From Burkholderiaceae bacterium (GTDB taxonomy: Bacteria; Pseudomonadota; Gammaproteobacteria; Burkholderiales; Burkholderiaceae_C), in assembly GCA_025458585.1 (NCBI GenBank), contig JALOSD010000007.1, positions 1 through 55,424 of the forward strand: a stretch of DNA of 55,424 bases, given 5' to 3'. Positions 48,822 through 55,424 of the stretch are shown here, in pieces; the first letter of the stretch is position 1; the number at the start of each line of letters is the position of its first letter. The notes below the pieces were generated by a model. That model was not told where the DNA came from and made no database searches. It saw nothing but the letters and a program-made list of their open reading frames with translations. The position numbers and the translations under genes are program-made.

Positions 48822-50129
48822 ATGCCGCCGAGGTCTCCCGCACCGTCCGCCCGCAGCGCCGACGACCTGCTCGCCGAGGGCCATGCGGGGCTCGCCCGCC
48901 GGCGGCCGCAGGAGGCGTTCGCAGCGTTCCAGCGCGCGCTCGCGCTCGATGGTTCGCACCCCGGCGCGTGGCACGGCCTCGGCCTGGCCTACCTGGCGCT
49001 CGGCCAGCGCGAGGTCGGCCTCGGGTTGCTGCGCAAGGCGGTCGACGCACGGCCGCGCCACGCGCGCTGGCGGCGCGATCTGGCGCAGGCGCTGATCGCA
49101 GGTGGCACGTCGGCCCAGGCGCGCGAGCAGCTCGAAGCGGCCGTGGACCTCGAGCCCGGCGACGCCGGTGCCTGGCGCGATCTGGCAGCGCTGTGTCTGC
49201 ACCTGGGTGACCTCGACGCCGCCGAGGCGCGCTATCGCACCGCTGCGACCCTGGCGTCCGAGCGCGCCGACCTGCACGAGGCGCTGGCCCGTCTGGCCTG
49301 GCGCCGCGGCCGCGTCGACGAGGCGCTCGCGCACGCCGCGCGGGCCATCGCGCTGCAGCCGTCGCTGGCACACCAGCTGATCATCGGCCACGTCCGGCCT
49401 GCGACGACCGCGCCGATGCCGCGTGCCACCCCCGCGCAGCTGCGGGCGCCGACGGGCGCGCAAGCGGCCGCGCTCGAGGCTGCCATCGCGGCGCGCGACA
49501 TCCACGTGCTCGACGACGTGCTCGCCGATCCGCACGGCCACCGCACCTGGGCGCTCGGCCAATGGGCCGGGCAGGCCGCGCTCGACGGCCGCGCCAACTT
49601 CCCCGGCGCGCAGACGCCGGCGCAGCCCTGCGACGCGCTGATGCAACGCATCGCCGACGCGCTCGGGCGGCCGTTGAAGTGGAACTCGATCGACCAGGGG
49701 GCGATCCGCCTCAGTCGCGCCGACGATCGTGCGCGCTGCGACATCCACGTCGACCACCAATCGGCCGCCGACACCTACGCCGGCGTGCTCTACCTGACCC
49801 TGCCCGAGCACGCACGCGGCGGCACCAGCTTCTGGCGCCACCGCGCCACCGGCTGGGAGCGCCGCCCGGACGCGGCCACGCTGGCCGCGGCGGGCTACCC
49901 GCGTTTCGTCGACTTCGAGCGCCGCTGGATCCCGGTCGACCGCACGCTGGCCTTCGCCGACTGGCAGGCCCGGCGCGGCGCCGACTGGCAGTGGCTGTTC
50001 GAGCTGCCGATGCGCTTCAACCGCCTCGTGGTCTACCGCAGCGATTTCTTCCACTCGATCAGCGACCTGTTTGGCCACGGACCGGACGACGGGCGGCTCG
50101 TGCAGCTGCTCTATTTCGAGGCGGCGTGA
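48822..50129 (+). CDS. TPR-repeat protein with C-terminal putative 2OG-Fe(II) oxygenase-like domain (DUF6445-like)
   Basis: TPR-like AFQRALALDGSHPGAWHGLGLAYLALGQREVGLGLLRKAVDARP repeats; C-terminal CDIHVDHQSAADTYAGVLYLTLPEHARGGTSFWRHRATGW...NRLVVYRSDFFHSISDLFG with candidate HxD...H metal ligands. Confidence 0.65.
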   Translation: MPPRSPAPSARSADDLLAEGHAGLARRRPQEAFAAFQRALALDGSHPGAWHGLGLAYLALGQREVGLGLLRKAVDARPRHARWRRDLAQALIAGGTSAQAREQLEAAVDLEPGDAGAWRDLAALCLHLGDLDAAEARYRTAATLASERADLHEALARLAWRRGRVDEALAHAARAIALQPSLAHQLIIGHVRPATTAPMPRATPAQLRAPTGAQAAALEAAIAARDIHVLDDVLADPHGHRTWALGQWAGQAALDGRANFPGAQTPAQPCDALMQRIADALGRPLKWNSIDQGAIRLSRADDRARCDIHVDHQSAADTYAGVLYLTLPEHARGGTSFWRHRATGWERRPDAATLAAAGYPRFVDFERRWIPVDRTLAFADWQARRGADWQWLFELPMRFNRLVVYRSDFFHSISDLFGHGPDDGRLVQLLYFEAA

Positions 50130-50506
50130 AGGCGTTGGCCCTGGCGCAGCGCCCGCCGCGCCGCTGCCCGGCAGCGCGAACGCCACGGCGACGACTTCGA
50201 CGGCGAGCGCAGGTGCAGCGCCGCCTTGGCCATCAGGTTGGCCGACACCGGCGCGGTGATGAACAGGAACAGCGTGATCAGCAGTTCGTGCACGCCGTAG
50301 TTGCCGCGCGCCCAGTTGACGGCCATGCTCGCGACGAGCACGCCGCCGACGCCGAGCGTCGTCGCCTTCGTCGGCGCGTGCATGCGCATGTAGAAGTCGG
50401 GAAAGCGCAGCATGCCCACCGCGCCGACGAGCGCGAACACGCCGCCGACGACGAGCATCGCCGCGATCACCACCTGCCAGGCCCAGTGCAGTTCGTTCAG
50501 CGCCAT
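50111..50506 (-). CDS. mnhG: Mrp/Mnh-type Na+(K+)/H+ antiporter subunit G
   Basis: VIAAMLVVGGVFALVGAVGMLRFPDFYMRMHAPTKATTLGVGGVLVAS. Confidence 0.92.
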   Translation of the reverse strand: MALNELHWAWQVVIAAMLVVGGVFALVGAVGMLRFPDFYMRMHAPTKATTLGVGGVLVASMAVNWARGNYGVHELLITLFLFITAPVSANLMAKAALHLRSPSKSSPWRSRCRAAARRALRQGQRLHAASK

Positions 50507-50513
50507 CGCCGCC

Positions 50514-50798
50514 TCACTCGATGACGTCGCCGCGGCTGAGGTAGCGCGACAGCGCCACCGTCGACACGAAGCCGAGCAGCGCGATCAGCAGCGCCGCCTC
50601 GAAGAACAGCTCGGTGCCGAAGCTGATGCCGAGCAGGATCACGAGGGCAACGACGTTGATGTACATGGTGTCGATCGCGAGCACGCGGTCGGTGGCCTCG
50701 GGGCCGCGCAGCAGGCGCCACGCCGACAGCACCAGCGCCAGCCCGACGGTGGCGAACGCGAAGTCCAGGGCCCAGCCCACGAGCGGCAGGTCGGTCAT
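50514..50798 (-). CDS. mnhF: Mrp/Mnh-type antiporter subunit F
   Basis: LALVLSAWRLLRGPEATDRVLAIDTMYINVVALVILLGISFGTELFFEAALLIALLGFVSTVALSRYLSRGDVIE. Confidence 0.92.
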   Translation of the reverse strand: MTDLPLVGWALDFAFATVGLALVLSAWRLLRGPEATDRVLAIDTMYINVVALVILLGISFGTELFFEAALLIALLGFVSTVALSRYLSRGDVIE

Positions 50799-51301
50799 CG
50801 GAAGATCTCCATCAGCGGTCGTTCGTAGCGGTCCTTGATCTGCGCGGCCATCGCCGGCGGGTCGTCGCAGTCGAGCGCATGCACGAGGATCCGCCCCGCC
50901 TCGTCGTCGACGATGCACGACACCGTGCCCGGCGTCATGGTGATGATCGTCGCCAGCAGCGAGATGGCGGTTGGGTGGCGGGTGTCCAGCGGCACCGGCA
51001 CCCACGCTGGCCGCGGGTTCGACGCCGGGCTCAGCACGATGCGCGCGACGGTGATGTTCGACACCACGATGTCCCACAGCACGACGAGCGTGAAGCGCAG
51101 CGCGGTGGCGAACGCGCGCGGCCTCGTCGCCGGCCCGAGGAAGCGGTGGGTGACCTTCGGCACGACCAGGCCGAGCACCACCGCGGCGATCAGGTCGGCC
51201 GGCGCGACGCTCTGGCGCAGCAGCAGCCATACGACGGCCAACAGCACCGACAGCGCCGGGTGGGCGAACCAGCCGCCGTCGTCGCGCGGGCGTGGCGTCA
51301 C
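50795..51301 (-). CDS. mnhE: Mrp/Mnh-type antiporter subunit E
   Basis: GTG start 51301; HPALSVLLAVVWLLLRQSVAPADLIAAVVLGLVVPKVTH...TMTPGTVSCIVDDEAGRILVHALDCDD. Confidence 0.9.
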   Translation of the reverse strand: MTPRPRDDGGWFAHPALSVLLAVVWLLLRQSVAPADLIAAVVLGLVVPKVTHRFLGPATRPRAFATALRFTLVVLWDIVVSNITVARIVLSPASNPRPAWVPVPLDTRHPTAISLLATIITMTPGTVSCIVDDEAGRILVHALDCDDPPAMAAQIKDRYERPLMEIFR

Positions 51302-52914
51302 GGTGTCGCTCCCGGTGTGGCCCCCGGGCGCTTCTCGAAGCGGTAGGGCCTGGTGGTGTCGATGCGCTCGCTGCCGAGCACGGCGCGCGCGTAGGCGGCA
51401 CGGTCGACGAGCTGGCGCGCAGCAGCGTCGGTGTAGCGCTGGATCGGCGCGGCGAACACGCTCATAGCCACCGTCGCGCCGAGCAGCGCCAGCGTCGCGC
51501 CGACCAGCTTCGGGCTCGCGCCCGAGGCGCCGTAGGCCGGCGCGTCCTCGCGCACATGCCAGAACAGGATGCTGCCGGCGCGCGCCAGGCCGATCAGGGT
51601 GAGGAAACCGACGCCGAGCACGACGGTCCACACCAGTGCCTGCCACGCGTGCGCGCTCGCGGCTTCCAGGATCATCAGCTTGCCGATGAACCCCGGCAGC
51701 GGCGGCAGGCCGGCGGCCGACGCGGCCGCGAGCAGCAGCATCAGCCCGAGCAGCGTCGGCTGCGCGATAGGCGACGCCGGCTCGAGCCGGTCGGCGGCGT
51801 CGCCGCGCTGCGCGGCCACGAGTTCGGCGAGCAGGAATAGGCCGGCGACGACGATCGTGCTGTTGGCCATGTAGTAAAGCGCCGCCGACCAGGCCGCAGC
51901 GCTGAACAGGCCGAGCGCCGCGAGCACGGTGCCCACGGAAGCCACCGTGAGCCAGGCCACCAGCCGCGCCAGCGTGTGCGCCGCGAGGGCGCCCAGCACG
52001 CCGACCGCGCTCGTCAGCAATGCCAGCGGCAGCAGAAGGGGCTGCACCGTGAACGCCGAGTCGCCGGCCTCGGCGCCGAAGACGACACCGTGCACGCGCA
52101 GGATGGCGTAGACGCCGACCTTGGTCATGATCGCGAACAGCGCCGCCACCGGCGCGCTCGATGCCGAATACGTCGCCGGCAGCCACATCGCCAGCGGCAT
52201 CAGCGCGGCCTTGAAGCCGAAGACGACGAGCAGCAGCAGCCCGGCCGCCTGCACGACGACCGACTCCGGAGCCGTCACCTCGGGCACGCGCAGCGCGAGG
52301 TCGGCGAAGTTCAGCGTGCCGGTCTTCGCGTACAGCAGGGAGACGCCGATCAGGAACAGCGCCGACGCGGTCAGGTTCAGCACCACGTAGTGCACGCCGA
52401 CGCGGAAGCGCTCGCGGCCCTGGCCGTGCAGCATCAGCACGTACGACGCGATCAGCAGCACCTCGAAGAACACGAACAGGTTGAACAGGTCGCCGGTGAC
52501 GAACGCGCCGGCCAGTCCCATCAGCTGGAACTGGAAGAGCGCGTGGAAGTACCGCCCGTGCGCGTCCCAGCCGCCGGTGGCGTACCACAGCACCGGTAGC
52601 GCGACGACCGCGGTCAGCAACAGCAGCATCGCGCCGAGGCGGTCGATCACCAGCACGATGCCGAACGGCGGCGGCCAGTCGCCGACGCGGTAGGCGCGGA
52701 TCTCCCCGCCGGCGGCCTGCATCGCCAGCAGCGCGGCGACGACGAGGAACAGCGCCGTCGAGGCCAGCGCCACGCGCCGGGCCCACAGCAGCTTGCGGTG
52801 GCCGTGGCCGCCGTGGCTGTCGCCGCCGTGGTCGCCGAGCAGCAGCAGCAGCGCGGCCGTGATCGACGGCAGCAGCACCGGCACGATCGGCAGGTGGTCG
52901 GCGATCCAGCTCAT
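51298..52914 (-). CDS. mnhD: Mrp/Mnh-type antiporter subunit D
   Basis: MSWIADHLPIVPVLLPSITAALLLLLGDHG...FMTKVGVYAILR-type complex I-like helices (ALFAIMTKVGVYAILRVHG). Confidence 0.93.
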   Translation of the reverse strand: MSWIADHLPIVPVLLPSITAALLLLLGDHGGDSHGGHGHRKLLWARRVALASTALFLVVAALLAMQAAGGEIRAYRVGDWPPPFGIVLVIDRLGAMLLLLTAVVALPVLWYATGGWDAHGRYFHALFQFQLMGLAGAFVTGDLFNLFVFFEVLLIASYVLMLHGQGRERFRVGVHYVVLNLTASALFLIGVSLLYAKTGTLNFADLALRVPEVTAPESVVVQAAGLLLLVVFGFKAALMPLAMWLPATYSASSAPVAALFAIMTKVGVYAILRVHGVVFGAEAGDSAFTVQPLLLPLALLTSAVGVLGALAAHTLARLVAWLTVASVGTVLAALGLFSAAAWSAALYYMANSTIVVAGLFLLAELVAAQRGDAADRLEPASPIAQPTLLGLMLLLAAASAAGLPPLPGFIGKLMILEAASAHAWQALVWTVVLGVGFLTLIGLARAGSILFWHVREDAPAYGASGASPKLVGATLALLGATVAMSVFAAPIQRYTDAAARQLVDRAAYARAVLGSERIDTTRPYRFEKRPGATPGATP

Positions 52915-53258
52915 GGCTTGTCGGCGTCGTCGGGCTTGCCGTCGACGTGGTCGCTGCCGTTCTCGTGACGACTGCGCAGCGCGAGTTCGATCACGAAGCC
53001 GGTGGTGGCGAAGCCGATCACGATCGCGGTCAGGACCAGCGCCTGCGGCAGCGGGTCGGCGAACTCCGCGGCTCCGGCGGACAGGATCGGCGGCGCGCCG
53101 GCCCACAGCCGGCCCATCGAGAAGATGAACACGTTGACCGCATAGCCGATCAGCGTCAGCCCGAGCACGACGGGAAAGGTGCGTGCGCGCAGCAGCAGGT
53201 AGATGCCCACCGCGACGACCCAGCCGATGCCGGTGGCGACGAGGAACTCCATCGTCAT
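52911..53258 (-). CDS. mnhC: Mrp/Mnh-type antiporter subunit C (NuoK-like)
   Basis: MTMEFLVATGIGWVVAVGIYLLLRARTFPVVLGLTLIGYAVNVFIFSMG...PLPQALVLTAIVIGFATTGFVIELALR. Confidence 0.93.
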   Translation of the reverse strand: MTMEFLVATGIGWVVAVGIYLLLRARTFPVVLGLTLIGYAVNVFIFSMGRLWAGAPPILSAGAAEFADPLPQALVLTAIVIGFATTGFVIELALRSRHENGSDHVDGKPDDADKP

Positions 53259-55424
53259 GGCGTCGTCCTCGCGGCCGAGTCGTCGCCGGGCCGCGCCGAG
53301 TCGACTCGACCCCCACGAGAGGCGGGCCGGGCGTCGCCCGGCCACGGGGGCCTCGTCTTCGCCGGCTCCTTGCTCGCCGCGCCGAGGGCCGACAGCATCA
53401 GCATCGTCGCGCCGACCACGGTGACGTAGACGCCGAGGTCGAACAGCGCCGCGCTGGCGAGCGGCAGCTCGCCGAGCAGCGGCACGTGCGGGTGGCCGTG
53501 CGCGCTGGTGAGGAACGGCTCGCCGAGGGCGAACGCGCCGACCCCGGTCAGCCACGCGATGCTCAGGCCGGCGCCGATCCAGCGCGTGAAGCGCCGGCCG
53601 GCGGCGCCTTGCAGCACCGCCTCCGCGCGTTCTTGGCCCTGCGCCATGTACTGCAGCACCAGCGCGACCGCGGTGACGAGGCCCGCGATGAAGCCGCCGC
53701 CGGGCAGGTTGTGGCCGCGCCAGAAGATGTACGCCGTGACGACGAGCGCCATCGGCAGCACCAGCCGCGCCGCCATGCGCAGCAGCATCGGCTCGCGGCC
53801 GTAGCTCCACGCGCGCCCCTGCGGGTCGAGGTCGGGACGGCGGGTGCGGAAGCCGTCGAGCAGCGCGAGCACGCCGACGGCGGCGATGCCGAGCACGGTG
53901 ATCTCGCCGAAGGTGTCGTAGCCGCGGAAGTCGACCAGGATCACGTTGACCATGTTCGTGCCACCGCCGCCCGGCACCGACTGCTCGAGGAAGTACCAGC
54001 TGATCGACTCGTGGTCGCGCGTGAGCATCAGCCAGGTCAGCCACGCGATGCCGCCGCCACCCGCCGCCGCCAGTCCGGCGTCGCGCCAGCGCCGGCCCGT
54101 GCTCGACTCCTTGGGCGAGAACTGCGGCAGCAGCGCCAGGCCCATCAGCAGCAGCGCGGTCGACACGACGTCGACCGACAGCTGCGTCATCGCGAGGTCG
54201 GGCGCCGACAGGGCGACGAAGGCGAGCGAGGCCACCAGTCCGACGCCGCCGGTGAGCACGACGGCGACGAAGCGCTGCCGGTGCTGCACGAGCAGCAGGC
54301 CGCCGGTGACGAGCAGCAGCACCCACGCGCCGACGGCCACCGGCGGCGCGGGCAGCAGCGTGCGCGCCTGCGCACCCAGGCCCTCGTCGGGCCCGGTCCA
54401 GAACGGCAGGGCCGCGAACACGACGGCCAGCGCGACCATCCACGCCGCATAGCGCTGCAGCGAGCCGTTCTCGAGCCCGCGCGTGACGCGCCCGGCGGCG
54501 CCGAACAGTCCGTCGATCGTCGCCGTGAAGATCGCCCTGCCGCCGCGCCCGCTCGGCACGTAGCGGTGCAGCAGGCCGCCGCGCTGCAGGCCGGCGTACA
54601 GCCCGACGCCGGCCACGAGCGCGAACATGCTCATCAGCAGCGGCGCGTTGACGCCGTGCCACAGCGACAGGTGGAACTCGGGCGCCGGCGCGCCGAGCAC
54701 GGCCGACGCGACCACGGTGACCAGCGGCCCGGCGATCACCATCGGCGCCAGGCCGACCGCGATGCAGACCGCGACGAGCAGGATCACAGGCGCCTTCATG
54801 CCGAGCGGCGGCTCGTGCGGGTGCGGGTTCGGCAGGTCCTTCGGCGGGCCGTTGAAGAACGTGTCGTGCACCAGGCGCAGCGAGTACGCGACCGAGAACA
54901 CGCTGGCCAGCGTCGCGAGCACCGGAACGGCCCAGCCGGCGGCACCCCACAGCCGTGCCGGCGCGCGCACCGCTTCGTCGAGCATCATCTCCTTGCTGAT
55001 GAAGCCATTGAATGGCGCGATGCCGGCCATCGCCGCGCTGGCGAGCAGCACCAGCGTGCCCATCATCGGCATCATCGCCATCAGGCCGCCGAGCCTGCGC
55101 ATGTCGCGCGTGTGCGTCTCGTGGTCGATGATGCCTGCACTCATGAACAGGGCCGCCTTGAAGCTCGCGTGGTTCAGGATGTGGAACACCGCGGCCACCG
55201 CCGACATCGGCGAGGCGAGGCCGATCAGGAAGGTGATCAGGCCGAGGTGGCTGACCGTCGAGTAGGCGAGCAGGCCCTTCAGGTCGTGCTTGAAGATCGC
55301 GACGAAGGCGGCGAAGGTCATCGTCGCCAGGCCGACGCTGGCGACGATGCCCTCGAACAGACCCGTGCCGCCGAGCACCGGGTACAGCCGCATCATCATG
55401 AACAGGCCCGCCTTGACCATCGTC
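53255..55424 (-). CDS. mnhA: Mrp/Mnh-type antiporter subunit A with fused MnhB-like region (5' end outside window)
   Basis: MVKAGLFMMMRLYPVLGGT...HDLKGLLAYSTVSHLGLITFLIG...HASFKAALFMSAGIIDHETHTRD; C-terminal MnhB-like RMAARLVLPMALVVTAYIFWRGHNLPGGGFIAGLVTAVALVLQYMAQG. Confidence 0.92.
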   Translation of the reverse strand, partial: TMVKAGLFMMMRLYPVLGGTGLFEGIVASVGLATMTFAAFVAIFKHDLKGLLAYSTVSHLGLITFLIGLASPMSAVAAVFHILNHASFKAALFMSAGIIDHETHTRDMRRLGGLMAMMPMMGTLVLLASAAMAGIAPFNGFISKEMMLDEAVRAPARLWGAAGWAVPVLATLASVFSVAYSLRLVHDTFFNGPPKDLPNPHPHEPPLGMKAPVILLVAVCIAVGLAPMVIAGPLVTVVASAVLGAPAPEFHLSLWHGVNAPLLMSMFALVAGVGLYAGLQRGGLLHRYVPSGRGGRAIFTATIDGLFGAAGRVTRGLENGSLQRYAAWMVALAVVFAALPFWTGPDEGLGAQARTLLPAPPVAVGAWVLLLVTGGLLLVQHRQRFVAVVLTGGVGLVASLAFVALSAPDLAMTQLSVDVVSTALLLMGLALLPQFSPKESSTGRRWRDAGLAAAGGGGIAWLTWLMLTRDHESISWYFLEQSVPGGGGTNMVNVILVDFRGYDTFGEITVLGIAAVGVLALLDGFRTRRPDLDPQGRAWSYGREPMLLRMAARLVLPMALVVTAYIFWRGHNLPGGGFIAGLVTAVALVLQYMAQGQERAEAVLQGAAGRRFTRWIGAGLSIAWLTGVGAFALGEPFLTSAHGHPHVPLLGELPLASAALFDLGVYVTVVGATMLMLSALGAASKEPAKTRPPWPGDARPASRGGRVDSARPGDDSAARTTP

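Noticed and set aside
47640-50186. 848-aa minus-strand ORF extending EamA through the 8-bp repeat
   Set aside because: The upstream extension is repeat translation and shadow sequence of the TPR gene; EamA most plausibly starts at 48608. Kept only as a note for the phase-variation idea.

Overview
The window is a GC-rich chromosome segment. Gene content and order suggest a Rubrivivax-like phototrophic betaproteobacterium (Burkholderiales); this assignment is inference. Its core, about 17.9-44.2 kb, is a photosynthesis gene cluster. On the minus strand lies a long operon bchF-N-B-H-L-M-lhaA-puhA-puhB-puhC-acsF-puhE, possibly followed by an acyl-CoA ligase. Divergent from it on the plus strand are ppaA/aerR-ppsR, bchG-(PucC-like MFS)-bchP and bchI-D-O. 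The left flank carries a TRAP solute-binding protein, a 5-oxoprolinase/hydantoinase, a Uma2-family protein, aroC, two c-di-GMP proteins, an RND efflux pair and an outer-membrane protein. The right flank carries lutABC, an EamA transporter, a TPR-oxygenase-like gene and an Mrp/Mnh-type cation antiporter operon cut by the window end. puf, crt, bchXYZ and bchC are not in the window. I did not find a clearly new multigene system. The most notable signals are: (1) a symmetric 34-bp TGT-N12-ACGT-N12-ACA element in the bchF/ppaA divergent promoter, with two related TGT-N12-ACR sites before bchG; (2) about 12 copies of an 8-bp tandem repeat between two divergent genes; (3) a BchO that appears to lack about 45 residues just after its GHSA motif; (4) a ppaA/aerR with a broken N-terminal frame; (5) an RND permease with a local run of frameshifts; and (6) a TPR protein fused to a putative 2OG-Fe(II) oxygenase-like domain. 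All identifications were made by reading the translations; no database search was run.
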